Assembly: GCA_024642545.1 (NCBI GenBank)
Contig: JAHEAW010000010.1
Span: forward strand, 1-36,513
Length of the DNA: 36,513 nt
Direction: 5' to 3'
Source: Erythrobacteraceae bacterium
Lineage (GTDB): Bacteria; Pseudomonadota; Alphaproteobacteria; Sphingomonadales; Sphingomonadaceae
The notes under the pieces are model-generated. The model was given only the letters and a program-made list of their open reading frames with translations. It was not told the DNA's origin and did not search any database. This document shows, one piece after another, positions 1 to 9,892 of the stretch. The translations under genes were made by a program, and so were the position numbers. The first letter of the stretch is position 1; each line of letters begins with the position of its first letter.

Positions 1-17
1 CTCAGATATGCCATGTT

Positions 18-827
18 CTACCAGCCCCCCGACGCACCGCCGCCGCCGAAGCTGCCGCCTCCGCCTGAAAATCCACCGCCTCCACCAAAACCGCCCCCAC
101 CAAAACCGCCGCCTCCCAAACCGCCGGAGTTGCTGCCGCGCGTGGCAGCATTGAGCGCTTCCCACAGGATAATGTTGCCCACCGTTCCGCCAAAGCGCCG
201 CCGCCGCCCGCCGCGCAGCGCCGGGAGTACGAAAAAGAAGAAGATGAAGGCCAGCCAGATCAACGCCCCCACTGGGAAGCCGCCATCGCTGGTGCGCTTC
301 ACGTTCGCGTCAGCGGCAATTTTCTGCGCCTGATCGGCAGGCAGTTCCAACTGCTGGATGATCGCATCAGTGCCTGCCTCAATCCCGCCCGGATAATCCC
401 CATCACGGAAATGCGGCAGGATTTGCTGCTGCACTATCAGCGAGGACAGGCCGTCGGTCAAAACCGGTTCGAGTCCGTAACCAACTTCGATCCGCACCTT
501 GCGTTCTTTCGGTGCCACGATCAGCAGTGCGCCATCATTGCGGCCCTTGTCGCCAATGCCCCATGCTCGGCCGAGCTGATAGCCGTAGTCAGAAATATCA
601 TAGCCCTGCAGGCTGGGCAGGGTAACCACCACCAATTGCCGCTGCGACTGGGTTTCGAGCGCGGCCAGCTTGGCGTCGAGCGCAGCTTCCTCCGGCGCGG
701 GAATGATATTGGCATCATCGACCACGCGCCCGGTAAGCGGGGGGAAAGTCTGCGCAGCGCCGGGCAGTGCGGTGAACACCACCAACGCCGCCAGCAGCAC
801 TGCAACCAGACGTTTGAGAGCAGTCAC
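18..827 (-). CDS. TPM-domain (YgcG/Psb32-type) exported protein with Gly-rich C-terminus
   Basis: Signal peptide, then LTGRVVDDANIIPAPEEAALDAKLAALE and QLVVVTLPSLQGYDISDYGYQLGRAWGIGDKGRNDGALLIVAPKERKVRIEVGYGLE, typical of TPM domains; C-terminal GGGGFSGGGGSFGGGGASGGW; adjacent to lemA. Confidence 0.92.
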   Translation of the reverse strand: MTALKRLVAVLLAALVVFTALPGAAQTFPPLTGRVVDDANIIPAPEEAALDAKLAALETQSQRQLVVVTLPSLQGYDISDYGYQLGRAWGIGDKGRNDGALLIVAPKERKVRIEVGYGLEPVLTDGLSSLIVQQQILPHFRDGDYPGGIEAGTDAIIQQLELPADQAQKIAADANVKRTSDGGFPVGALIWLAFIFFFFVLPALRGGRRRRFGGTVGNIILWEALNAATRGSNSGGLGGGGFGGGGFGGGGGFSGGGGSFGGGGASGGW

Positions 828-835
828 GTCAGCCG

Positions 836-1459
836 TCAGTTGGACGGCGCGGCGCTGCTACCGGATGTCATATCCAGCTTGGGAGCCACTTCTGCACCCG
901 GAGTGACCGCTTCATAGGGAGCCATCGGTTTCGCACCGTAAATCACATTGGCGGCAATCGTATCGGGGAAGGTGCGGATCGTGGTGTTATACTGGCGCAC
1001 TGCTTCATTGTAATCACGCAGCGCAATACGTATCCGGTTTTCCTGCCCTTCGAGCTGGCTTTGCAGCATCTGGAAATTGGTGATGCTTTTGAGATCAGGA
1101 TAGGCCTCCACGCTTGCCAGCAGGCGGCCGAGCCCGGCGCCTAGCTGCGATTGTGCGGCCTGGAACTGCGCCATTTTGGCAGGATCGGTCAAATCATCAG
1201 CCGATATCTGAATGCTGGTCGCTTTGGCGCGCGCTTCCACCACGTCAGTCAATATGCCGCGTTCCTGTTCGGCAGCGCCCTTGGCCACTTCAGCCAGATT
1301 GGGCACCAGATTGGCACGTTCCTGAAACGCAGCCTGAACATCAGCCCATTTGGCCTTGGCCGCTTCTTGCTTGGTCGGCACAGCGTTGATACCGCAGGAG
1401 GCAAGGCCCAGTGATGCAAGCGCGATCAAGGCAGTCCGGCGAATAGTGGTAAAGTTCAT
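836..1459 (-). CDS. lemA: LemA family protein
   Basis: From internal ATG at 1459: MNFTTIRRTALIALASLGLASCGINAVPTKQEAAKAKWADVQAAFQERANLVPNLAEVAKG..., the LemA signature (W..V...YQRRADLVPNL). Lipobox-like LASC. Confidence 0.92.
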   Translation of the reverse strand: MNFTTIRRTALIALASLGLASCGINAVPTKQEAAKAKWADVQAAFQERANLVPNLAEVAKGAAEQERGILTDVVEARAKATSIQISADDLTDPAKMAQFQAAQSQLGAGLGRLLASVEAYPDLKSITNFQMLQSQLEGQENRIRIALRDYNEAVRQYNTTIRTFPDTIAANVIYGAKPMAPYEAVTPGAEVAPKLDMTSGSSAAPSN

Positions 1460-1635
1460 GGAGATGACCCCTCGAAGATTTATGGCCGCATGGCACATCG
1501 CGCCATGCGTTGTCTGTGTTAAGTAAATAGCACACCTGCCGCTGCATTCAAGCATATCACGCGCTCTTGGCAAGTTCGCACCTTGCTGGCACAGCTGGCA
1601 CTCGTTGCGCTGCGAAATACAGAGAGAGGTGTGCC

Positions 1636-2064
1636 ATGTTGAATGAATTCAAGGAATTTATTGCCAAAGGCAATGTGATGGATCTGGCAGTGGCGGTGAT
1701 CATCGCCGGGGCGTTCGGGGTGATCGTGTCGTCCCTGACCAATGATCTGATCATGCCGCTGGTGGGGGCCATCTTCGGCAATGTCGATTTCAGCGGCCAG
1801 TATATCGTGCTCAGCGGATCGGTCGATCCGGGTACTACACTGGAAGCTGCGCGCAAGGCGGGGGCTAACGTACTGGCGTGGGGCAGTTTTGTCAGCGCGG
1901 TGATCAATTTTGTGATCCTGGCCTTCATTATTTTTCTGCTTGTGCGTTACACCAAGAAGGTGACCGAACGTTTCGAAGCGAAGCAGGTTGCGCAGGAAGC
2001 ACCGCCGGCTGGCCCGACCGAAATCGAACTGCTGACCGAAATCCGCGACGCGCTGAAGAAATAA
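1636..2064 (+). CDS. mscL: Large-conductance mechanosensitive channel MscL
   Basis: [48 protein letters not shown] is classic MscL TM1; ATG at 1636. Confidence 0.97.
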   Translation: MLNEFKEFIAKGNVMDLAVAVIIAGAFGVIVSSLTNDLIMPLVGAIFGNVDFSGQYIVLSGSVDPGTTLEAARKAGANVLAWGSFVSAVINFVILAFIIFLLVRYTKKVTERFEAKQVAQEAPPAGPTEIELLTEIRDALKK

Positions 2065-2082
2065 CGCGCCAGTGTCAGTCAC

Positions 2083-2110
2083 TTCACATTAACGTGGGAC
2101 CCGCTATATA
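2083..2110 (+). promoter_or_regulatory. Candidate sigma70-type promoter for the tmRNA gene
   Basis: TTCACA (2083-2088), 16-nt spacer, TATATA (2105-2110) just upstream of the tmRNA acceptor piece; the -10 lies in a 12-bp perfect palindrome CGCTATATAGCG (2102-2113). Confidence 0.4.
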
Positions 2111-2119
2111 GCGTTTGCC

Positions 2120-2440
2120 GGTTTTGGCCGGATATGGCGATAAATTGCGATGTGCAATAGTCACAGCGGACCCGGGGGCAGTACCCGGCGGCTCCACCAA
2201 AACCTCTGAGAAATCAGGGACTTCTGACGGGGCCGAACCAGGATCGACGTGTGATCAAAGACATTGTTTTTGCCCGGGCTGAGTAACCCGTCCAAGGCTC
2301 ACAACACATAAGTGCAAACGATAACGACGCACTCGCAATCGCTGCGTAATTTTAAGGCTTAACGGCCTGAATTTACAAAGCTAAGCGCGGTTGGACCGAC
2401 CGGGCAACAGAACGGATTCCGGGGGCTCGGGGCGGGCCTA
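2120..2440 (+). ncRNA. ssrA: Circularly permuted (two-piece) tmRNA, acceptor piece first then coding piece
   Basis: T-stem CCGGG (2172-2176)/CCCGG (2184-2188) with 7-nt loop, acceptor strand CGGCTCC-A-CCA (2189-2199), intervening segment, then GGGGCCG (2229-2235) pairing with the acceptor strand over 7 bp. Tag ORF gca aac gat aac gac gca ctc gca atc gct gcg taa (2314-2349) = ANDNDALAIAA*. Outer ends are approximate. Confidence 0.93.
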
Positions 2441-2576
2441 GCAACAGAACCGCCCCACCTTGCCTCGATCGAACGTGCCGATGGTGGTCCATGCGCGGCG
2501 TTGATCGTCTCCAAGACGGATCAGCGCGCGGGCCGGGCGACACAGCCGCCCCTGTTTCCTGCAATTTTTTGAGAAT

Positions 2577-2822
2577 TCAGCCTTCTGCGGCAGCCTTCGC
2601 TGCACGCTCTGCCTGTTCGTATTTAAGGCAGTCGAGCACTTTGCCGCCCGCCATGAACACTGCGCCGGTGCAGGCGAGGAACAACAACTTGCCGCCAAAG
2701 CCGGGATATTGGGTCAGATACACGCTGCCGCGCTCAATCGCACCAAGACCAAGCGCATATATGATCAGGAAGGCTTCAAACCTGGTCTTGATCACAAACA
2801 GACGTTTAATCTTGCGTAGCAT
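2577..2822 (-). CDS. Conserved small membrane protein of unknown function
   Basis: MLRKIKRLFVIKTRFEAFLIIYALGLGAIERGSVYLTQYPGFGGKLLFLACTGAVFMAGGKVLDCLKYEQAERAAKAAAEG, two predicted TM segments. An alternative start is 2861. Confidence 0.75.
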   Translation of the reverse strand: MLRKIKRLFVIKTRFEAFLIIYALGLGAIERGSVYLTQYPGFGGKLLFLACTGAVFMAGGKVLDCLKYEQAERAAKAAAEG

Positions 2823-2957
2823 GGTCTTCCCTTCGTTAACCTTTAACGACGCAAACATCATGCCACATCAGCGGCGCGGCGCAAGACGAAGGTTAATCGC
2901 CTGTCCCATTGTAAGGCAGTTCGACAGTTGGTTAATCGGCTGAATCTTGTCGCGTTG

Positions 2958-4223
2958 CTAGATCAAGAGTGACAGGTCCAGCGCTTCAAGCAGGGCAGCC
3001 CGAGCCGCAAGAATATCCTGCGCCAGTGCTTCGTTACCAATCTCTGCCGTGGGGATGTGTTCGGGCCAATGTGCAGTGATCACTTCTGCCATCAGATCCG
3101 CCTTTGCCCGATCGAGCAGAAAGCGCGGGTCGATTGTCGCCGGGTCGGCCACCACGCGCAGCCGCAGGCAGGCCGGGCCGCCGCCATTGGCCATGCTTTG
3201 CCGCACATCGACCGGGATGACACTCCGGATGGGACCATTGCTGGCAAGCATCGAGTCGAGCCATGCACGCACTCGGGCATGTTCCCAGCTTTCCAACGGC
3301 ACCACCAATGCCATTTCGCTGCTGCCACCTGCGCCTGGCTGGCTGAGCAATTGGGCGTTGAACAGATAAGTCGCGATCGCTTCTTCCAGTGTCACCGCAT
3401 CGGCGGGCACTTCCACCACTTCGAGTTCGGGAAAAACTGCGCGGATCATCGCATAACTGCCCGGCTGGTCAGCAAAGGCCTGCGCATGCGTGAACAGCAC
3501 CCGTTCATTAGCCACAGCCACCACATCATTGTGGAACGCGCCTGCGGCAATCGCGGCCGGATTTTGTTCGATGAAAAGAGCGCGCGCCGGGTCCAGCTGA
3601 TTGATCCGGGCTACTGCGCGGCTGGCCTGTTCGTGCTGGCGCGCGGGGAAGGGGCCACCGGTCTTGCCATAGACAAACACTTCCACGCCGGGCGAACCGT
3701 GGCCGGCACAAAAGCGCATATGGTTTGCCGCGCCTTCATCGCCGAAGCTGGAGGGGACCGGCGGGTGCAGTGCAAAATGCCGCTCGTCCGCAAATGCGAC
3801 TGACAATTGCCGCAGCGTGTCGGGCCATTCCATCGACCGGTGCGGCATAGTGACCAGATTGGCCGGCGTCAGGTGGCAGCGCCCGTCAACGGTGTCAGCT
3901 GCCGGGCTGACCGTGGCGGCATTGGCAGTCCACATCGAGCTGGCTGACCATGCTGCAGCCACCAGACGCGGGTCGATAGTCGGGTCAGCGCCCATTGTTG
4001 CCAGCCAGTCAAAATTCGGGCGCGGCAAGGGCAGGAAAAACCCCTGCGTCAGCCCGAGCGCCATATTGGCGCGCATTTTGTCCAGTCCCTGCAGCGCGGC
4101 GGCGCGCGGGAACGATGTCTCGCCCGCATTTTTGGTCGCTGCCAGATTGCCAAGGCTGAGCCCGGCGTAATTATGCGAAGGTCCGACAACGCCATCAAAA
4201 TTAATTTCGACAATATTGGTCAT
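2958..4223 (-). CDS. astB: N-succinylarginine dihydrolase
   Basis: MTNIVEINFDGVVGPSHNYAGLSLGNLAATKNAGETSFPRAAALQGLDKMRANMALGLTQGFFLPLPRP... and MANGGGPACLRLRV are AstB hallmarks. Start at 4223 gives a 4-nt ATGA overlap with astA. Confidence 0.96.
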   Translation of the reverse strand: MTNIVEINFDGVVGPSHNYAGLSLGNLAATKNAGETSFPRAAALQGLDKMRANMALGLTQGFFLPLPRPNFDWLATMGADPTIDPRLVAAAWSASSMWTANAATVSPAADTVDGRCHLTPANLVTMPHRSMEWPDTLRQLSVAFADERHFALHPPVPSSFGDEGAANHMRFCAGHGSPGVEVFVYGKTGGPFPARQHEQASRAVARINQLDPARALFIEQNPAAIAAGAFHNDVVAVANERVLFTHAQAFADQPGSYAMIRAVFPELEVVEVPADAVTLEEAIATYLFNAQLLSQPGAGGSSEMALVVPLESWEHARVRAWLDSMLASNGPIRSVIPVDVRQSMANGGGPACLRLRVVADPATIDPRFLLDRAKADLMAEVITAHWPEHIPTAEIGNEALAQDILAARAALLEALDLSLLI

Positions 4224-5236
4224 CGCGCCACGCTCCACACCATATCGCCGGGCGACACATCGAGCACATCGGCGGCCCGCGCATCGATTGCCATGGTTCC
4301 ATCTTCCTGCATTTCGCGTGCGCCATAGCAGGCGCGAAAGGATTGCAAATTGCCCGCAGCAACCAGCGCGCGTTCACCTTTTTCGAGAGTGATCGAGCTG
4401 GCAAGGGCGGAGTTGGCCTCGCGGATGCTTTTTACCTGATTGGTCATCGCGGTCATGGTCGGCCCGCCGTCAAAAATATCGACATAGCCTTGCGCGGCAA
4501 ATCCTTCATTCTCCAGCATCCGCATCGCGGCGCGCCCGGTGGGGTGGGGCAGGCCGATCACGCTGCGCGCGCTCTCCTGCAGCATTGCAATATAGACCGG
4601 ATGCTTGGGCATCAGATCGGCAATGAACTGGTTGCCATTGATCGCGTTGAAATAATCAGCTTCCTGAAAGCTCATGCCGAAAAACCGTCCGGCCACCCCA
4701 TCCCAGAAGGGAGAGCCGCCGCGATCATCAATAATGCCGCGTAATTCTGCCAGAATCCGGTCAGCAAAGCGGGCGCGGTGCATGGCGACAAACAGATAGC
4801 GGCTGCGCGCCAAAAGCAGGCCAAGGCCGCCTGCGCGTTCGTTGGGATGAAGAAACAACCCACCGACTTCGGAAGAACCTTCCAGATCAGTTGTCAGGCT
4901 GAGCATTTCGGCGCGAACGGTGCGGTCCAGTTCCTGCGAATGCTGGGTCAGCGTGGTCATGCGGTAGGAATAGAATGGCCATTGCTGGCCAACTTGCGTG
5001 AACAGTTGGCACGTCCCGCGGACATCGCCGGTTGCTGCGTTTTCCAGCACCAGCACGAATTGTTCATCCGCCAGCGTCTGTTCTTGCCGGGCAAACGCTG
5101 TTGCTGCCCGGTCCAGCTTGGCGCCCAGCGCGGCCCGGTCGGGCGGTAGATTGGTGAATCCGCCGCCGGTCAGCTTGGCCATTTCATACAGCGGTTCCAG
5201 ATCATCGGGACGCGCAGCGCGCAGGCGAAAACTCAC
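4220..5236 (-). CDS. astA: Arginine N-succinyltransferase
   Basis: MSFRLRAARPDDLEPLYEMAKLTGGGFTNLPPDRAALGAKL..., AstA family; overlaps the upstream M20 gene by 4 nt. Confidence 0.95.
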   Translation of the reverse strand: MSFRLRAARPDDLEPLYEMAKLTGGGFTNLPPDRAALGAKLDRAATAFARQEQTLADEQFVLVLENAATGDVRGTCQLFTQVGQQWPFYSYRMTTLTQHSQELDRTVRAEMLSLTTDLEGSSEVGGLFLHPNERAGGLGLLLARSRYLFVAMHRARFADRILAELRGIIDDRGGSPFWDGVAGRFFGMSFQEADYFNAINGNQFIADLMPKHPVYIAMLQESARSVIGLPHPTGRAAMRMLENEGFAAQGYVDIFDGGPTMTAMTNQVKSIREANSALASSITLEKGERALVAAGNLQSFRACYGAREMQEDGTMAIDARAADVLDVSPGDMVWSVAR

Positions 5237-6456
5237 AATTCATCTCCTGCAGCAAGCCGCCCTAGCACCAGTGCGGATAGCGCCGCGCGTTCTTTCAGAG
5301 ACGGCACAATCAGATATTCCTGCGGCGAATGGATGGCCCCGCCGCGCACCCCCATCGTGTCCACAACTGCGACTCCGGTGGCGGCAATATTGTTGCCGTC
5401 GCATACGCCGCCGGTTGGCTGCCAGCCAATCTCCTGACCCAGTTGCGCACCGCAGCGACGTACCAGATCGAACAATTTTTGCGCGCGGCCATCAACCGGC
5501 TTGGGCGGGCGGGTGACACCGCCATGCAAATGCACCGCGACGTCGTGGGCCTGCCGCACGTCGCCCATCAGCAGTTGCAGGCTCGCTTCGAACCGTTCGC
5601 CCGCGCTCGGCTCCCTGGGCCGGATGTTGAAGCGCAGCACGGCATTGTCAGGCACCACATTATTGGCCGCGCCGCCTTCAATCCGCGCGGGATTGACGCT
5701 GCAATCAGCGGTTTCAAGTGTTTTCAGGCCCACTGCCAGCGCTGCTGCTGCAACCAGCGCATTGCGCCCGTCCTGCGGGTTGCGGCCAGCGTGCGCGGAT
5801 TTGCCTTTCACCACCAGCGAGTAATTGCCGGTGCCGCCGCGGGCATGGGCCAAAGTGCCGTCGGGCAGAGCAGACGGTTCATATGTCAGCGCAGCATATT
5901 TGCCCTGCGCCAGTTGCTCGATCAGCGCCGAGGAGGATAGCGATCCGGTTTCCTCGTCAGAATTGATCAGAATATCGTATCCGATCCGGTCCGCGTTGGG
6001 ACCGGCCTCAAAAGCGAGCAGGGAATGCAGTATCACTGCAATTCCGCCCTTCATATCGGCCACGCCCGGCCCGCCCAATGTCTGGTCGTCAATCCAGCTT
6101 TGATGCTGAAACGGGTGATCGGCCGGGAACACTGTGTCCATATGGCCAGTTAGCAGCAAGCGCCGCTGCGCCTTGGGGCGCACTTGCAGCACCAGATGGC
6201 GGCCATGCGGTTTGGCAAATTCCTCTCCGGCAGCATCGATCGCACTAACCGTCGCAGGTTCTATCAGTTTAACTTCGCCCGGCAGTGCGGCAAAGGCATC
6301 TGTCAGGACGCTGGCTTGCTCTGCCAGACCGTCCAGATTGGCCGTTCCGCTGTTGATCGCGCTCCACCGCTGGACCTGTTCCAGCATGACGGCATCGTCG
6401 ATGCTGCCGACCAGCGTATCAATCATCTTGTCTGTCTGGGTCATTACTTGCACCAC
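5233..6456 (-). CDS. M20-family metallohydrolase (carboxypeptidase G2-like)
   Basis: M20 metal-site motifs LLLTGHMDTVFPADHPF, GGPGVADMKGG, NSDEETGS, YEPS and IHSPQEY. First gene of the M20-astA-astB operon. The actual start may be 6444. Confidence 0.9.
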   Translation of the reverse strand: MVQVMTQTDKMIDTLVGSIDDAVMLEQVQRWSAINSGTANLDGLAEQASVLTDAFAALPGEVKLIEPATVSAIDAAGEEFAKPHGRHLVLQVRPKAQRRLLLTGHMDTVFPADHPFQHQSWIDDQTLGGPGVADMKGGIAVILHSLLAFEAGPNADRIGYDILINSDEETGSLSSSALIEQLAQGKYAALTYEPSALPDGTLAHARGGTGNYSLVVKGKSAHAGRNPQDGRNALVAAAALAVGLKTLETADCSVNPARIEGGAANNVVPDNAVLRFNIRPREPSAGERFEASLQLLMGDVRQAHDVAVHLHGGVTRPPKPVDGRAQKLFDLVRRCGAQLGQEIGWQPTGGVCDGNNIAATGVAVVDTMGVRGGAIHSPQEYLIVPSLKERAALSALVLGRLAAGDEL

Positions 6457-6650
6457 TAGCTGTCTCTGCCTGCTTGGCCAAGCCCGCCGCCAGACTTATT
6501 CGGCTTTGCGCAGCGAGCCAGCTTGCCGGTAAGGGCGTTGCAATTCATCGGGCTGGAGGGCATAGGGCGACCTCCTCCCCCGGATAGCATTGGGTTTTTT
6601 CTCGCCATGCGGCGCTCTGCCGCAGGCGCAATCTGGATACAGGTAGGATT

Positions 6651-8765
6651 ATGAGTGATTTTGTAACGCGCGGCGACCTTCAGATTGATGCCGATCTGGC
6701 TGGGTTTATTGACCGCGAAGTGCTGGCACCGCTGGACCAGGACAGCGGTGAATTCTGGCGCGGCTTTGCCAAGCTGCTGAGCGCCTTCGCACCGCGCAAT
6801 CACGCCCTGCTGGCTCGCCGTGATGAATTGCAGCGCCAGATCGATGTGTGGCACAATGCGCGGCGCGGCCAGCAGCATGACGGTGCTGCGTACCGCGCCT
6901 TTCTGGAGGAGATTGGCTATCTCGTGCCAGAGCCTGCCGCATTCATGATCGGCACGGAAAATGTCGATGCCGAAATCGCCACAATGGCGGGGCCGCAACT
7001 GGTGGTGCCAATCCTCAATGCCCGTTTTCTGCTCAACGCTGCCAATGCACGCTGGGGCAGCTTGTATGACGCATTATACGGCACCGATGCACTCGACGCT
7101 CCGCCGGCGCGGCCCGGCGGATATGACAAGGATCGCGGCGCTGCGGTGGTTGCTGCGGCCAAGGTATTCCTTGACGAAGCGATTCCGCTCGCATCGGGCA
7201 GCTGGGCGGACCTGACCGATCCTGAAACGAACGGTATCGCGCTCAGCGATCCATCGCAATATGTGGGCGAGCGCGAGGGCGGGGCGCGGCGCTTGTTCCG
7301 CAACAATGGCCTCCACATCGAGATCTACTTCGACCGCAATCACCCAATCGGCCAGACCGACACCGCGGGCATTGCCGATATCATTCTTGAAAGCGCGCTG
7401 ACTACTATTTGCGATCTGGAAGATTCGGTCGCCGCGGTCGATGCCGAGGACAAATTGCTCGCCTATCGCAATTGGCTGGGATTGATGCGCGGCGATCTGG
7501 AAGAAAGCTTCGACAAGGGCGGCAAGACCGTGACCCGAAAGCTGGAAGCGGACAAAACCTTCACCGCGCATGATGGCTCCGCGCACACGTTACCCGGCCG
7601 TAGCCTGCTGTTCGTGCGCAATGTCGGCCATCTGATGACCAATCCGGCGATCCGTCTGCCTGACGGCGGTGAAGTGCCCGAAGGGATCATGGATGCGGTT
7701 ATCACCAGCGCAATCGCAGCGCAGGATGTGCGGGCGCTGGGGCGGTACTCCAACAGCCGCACAGGATCGATCTATATCGTGAAGCCCAAGATGCACGGGC
7801 CGGAAGAATGCGCCTTCACCAATGACCTGTTCGATGCGGTCGAGGATTTGCTGGGCCTGCCGCGGCATACGATCAAGGTCGGTGTGATGGATGAAGAACG
7901 CCGCACCTCGGCCAATCTGGGCGCCTGCATTCACGCGGTGAAGGAGCGGATCGTGTTCATCAACACCGGCTTCCTCGACCGGACCGGGGATGAAATGCAC
8001 ACCTCGATGCAGGCCGGACCGATGCTGCGAAAAGGCGCTATGAAGACGAGTGCCTGGCTGACTGCTTATGAAGCGCGCAATGTCGGCATCGGGCTGCGTC
8101 ACGGCCTTTCGGGCAAGGCACAGATCGGCAAGGGCATGTGGGCCGCGCCCGACATGATGCACGATATGATGGAACAGAAGATCGGCCATCTCAAAGCAGG
8201 CGCGAATACAGCCTGGGTGCCGTCGCCCACTGCTGCAACCTTGCATGCGCTGCATTACCACCGGCTCGACGTGTTCGAAGTGCAAAAGGGGTTAGGCGAT
8301 GTGCCGGGCCTGGATGCACTGCTGACTATTCCGCTGGCTGACGGGATCAACTGGTCCGAAGCCGAAGTGCGCGAGGAGCTGGACAATAATGCCCAGGGGC
8401 TGCTTGGCTATGTGGTGCGCTGGATCGATCAGGGCGTGGGCTGCTCCAAAGTGCCAGATATTCACGATGTGGGCCTGATGGAAGACCGCGCAACCTTGCG
8501 CATTTCATCACAGCACATGGCCAATTGGCTGCTCCACGGGGTGTGCTCAAAGGATCAGGTGATGGATTCGCTGCGCCGCATGGCCGCCAAGGTCGATACG
8601 CAGAATGCCGGCGATGCGGCCTATGAACCGATGGCGGGCAATTGGGACGGCATCGCTTTTCGCGCCGCTTGCGACCTAGTGTTCAAGGGTGTCGAGCAGC
8701 CGAGCGGGTATACCGAACCGCTGCTGCATAAGTGGCGACAAGTGGCAAAGAGCAGCGTTGCATGA
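6651..8765 (+). CDS. glcB: Malate synthase G
   Basis: 704-aa ORF with [52 protein letters not shown] and [51 protein letters not shown]. Confidence 0.97.
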   Translation: MSDFVTRGDLQIDADLAGFIDREVLAPLDQDSGEFWRGFAKLLSAFAPRNHALLARRDELQRQIDVWHNARRGQQHDGAAYRAFLEEIGYLVPEPAAFMIGTENVDAEIATMAGPQLVVPILNARFLLNAANARWGSLYDALYGTDALDAPPARPGGYDKDRGAAVVAAAKVFLDEAIPLASGSWADLTDPETNGIALSDPSQYVGEREGGARRLFRNNGLHIEIYFDRNHPIGQTDTAGIADIILESALTTICDLEDSVAAVDAEDKLLAYRNWLGLMRGDLEESFDKGGKTVTRKLEADKTFTAHDGSAHTLPGRSLLFVRNVGHLMTNPAIRLPDGGEVPEGIMDAVITSAIAAQDVRALGRYSNSRTGSIYIVKPKMHGPEECAFTNDLFDAVEDLLGLPRHTIKVGVMDEERRTSANLGACIHAVKERIVFINTGFLDRTGDEMHTSMQAGPMLRKGAMKTSAWLTAYEARNVGIGLRHGLSGKAQIGKGMWAAPDMMHDMMEQKIGHLKAGANTAWVPSPTAATLHALHYHRLDVFEVQKGLGDVPGLDALLTIPLADGINWSEAEVREELDNNAQGLLGYVVRWIDQGVGCSKVPDIHDVGLMEDRATLRISSQHMANWLLHGVCSKDQVMDSLRRMAAKVDTQNAGDAAYEPMAGNWDGIAFRAACDLVFKGVEQPSGYTEPLLHKWRQVAKSSVA

Positions 8766-9045
8766 GCGAAATCGGCGAGCTCGACGGCGCCGAACTCGTG
8801 CTCCCGCTGTGCGATCCACACGGTGCCAGTTTCGACCGCGCGTTCCCGCTTGGCCTGATCCATTTATGGATGGGTCCGAACGCGCATCGCCTTTCGCCAT
8901 TTCCGACAACGGCTTTCTCGTCCGCTCGGAGGACAATTGGGCTCGTCTTCACGACAAGGTCGGCTTCGCCGATCGCTAAGTCGTCAGCCTCGATGATCCC
9001 GGCCGCCAGCAGGGACTGTTGGTGACCGCTCGCGCCTGACCGCAA

Positions 9046-9876
9046 TTACCGCTGCAAGCTAAGCTGCTTTGCCAGTGCCACAAATTCTGCAATGGCGAGC
9101 GTTTCCGCCCGCCGTGTTGCATCAATGCCAAGCGTGTCGAGCGCCTCCAGCGCGCCGGGTAACCCTTTCAGGCTTTGACGCATCATTTTGCGGCGCTGGC
9201 CGAAGGCGGCTTCGGTCACACGTTCCAGCATTTTGGCAGACACACCCTCCGGCATTGCGGCTGGTTCCACATGAACGATGGCGCTCATCACCTTGGGCGG
9301 CGGGGTAAAGGCGCTGCGGTGGACCTTGATCGCCAGTTTTGCGGTAGCGCGCCACTGCGCCAGCACACCAAGGCGGCCATAAGCATCGCTGGCAGGAGCA
9401 GCGACAATCCGCTGCGCCACCTCTTGCTGGAACATCAGCGTCAGCGAAGTCCATGCTGGTGGCCAGATTTCGCCGCCCAGCCAGCGCACAAACAAGGCGG
9501 TGCCGACATTGTAAGGCAGATTGGAAAGCACCGCGAACGGTTCACCCATCAATTCGCTGTGATCCAGCTTCAGCGCATCCCCCGCGATCACCCGCAATTG
9601 GCCGGGAAAGGCATCCGACAATTCAGCCAGCGCGGGTAAGCATCGCTGGTCCATTTCGATTGCGGTGACGCGCGCACCGCCACGCAGCAAAGCGCGGGTC
9701 AGGCCGCCCGGGCCCGGACCAACTTCGAGCACGGCCTTGCCCTCCAAGTCACCGGGAACAGCGGCGATGCGGGCAAGCAATTGTTCGTCGAACAGGAAAT
9801 TCTGGCCTAGTGCCTTCGATGCGCTGAGCCCGTACCGGACAATGACATCGCGCAGCGGCGGAAGCGGCTTGGTCAT
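9046..9876 (-). CDS. rsmA: 16S rRNA (adenine1518-N6/adenine1519-N6)-dimethyltransferase
   Basis: [64 protein letters not shown] and [14 protein letters not shown] at 9876 (also called ksgA). Confidence 0.96.
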   Translation of the reverse strand: MTKPLPPLRDVIVRYGLSASKALGQNFLFDEQLLARIAAVPGDLEGKAVLEVGPGPGGLTRALLRGGARVTAIEMDQRCLPALAELSDAFPGQLRVIAGDALKLDHSELMGEPFAVLSNLPYNVGTALFVRWLGGEIWPPAWTSLTLMFQQEVAQRIVAAPASDAYGRLGVLAQWRATAKLAIKVHRSAFTPPPKVMSAIVHVEPAAMPEGVSAKMLERVTEAAFGQRRKMMRQSLKGLPGALEALDTLGIDATRRAETLAIAEFVALAKQLSLQR

Positions 9877-9892
9877 ACAGCTCCAAACCTTG

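Noticed and set aside
13-333. Proline-rich ORF (PPPPKPPPPKPP) on the + strand
   Set aside because: Exact antisense of the Gly-rich C-terminus of the TPM-domain protein; an artefact of GC-rich repeats.
3057-3803. 248-aa + strand ORF
   Set aside because: Antisense to astB, which has clear family motifs; His/Arg/Cys-rich composition typical of a shadow frame.
6457-6650. Possible riboswitch (e.g. glycine-type) upstream of glcB
   Set aside because: No recognisable conserved core of a known riboswitch class; only a T-run (ggguuuuuuc) without a convincing stem.
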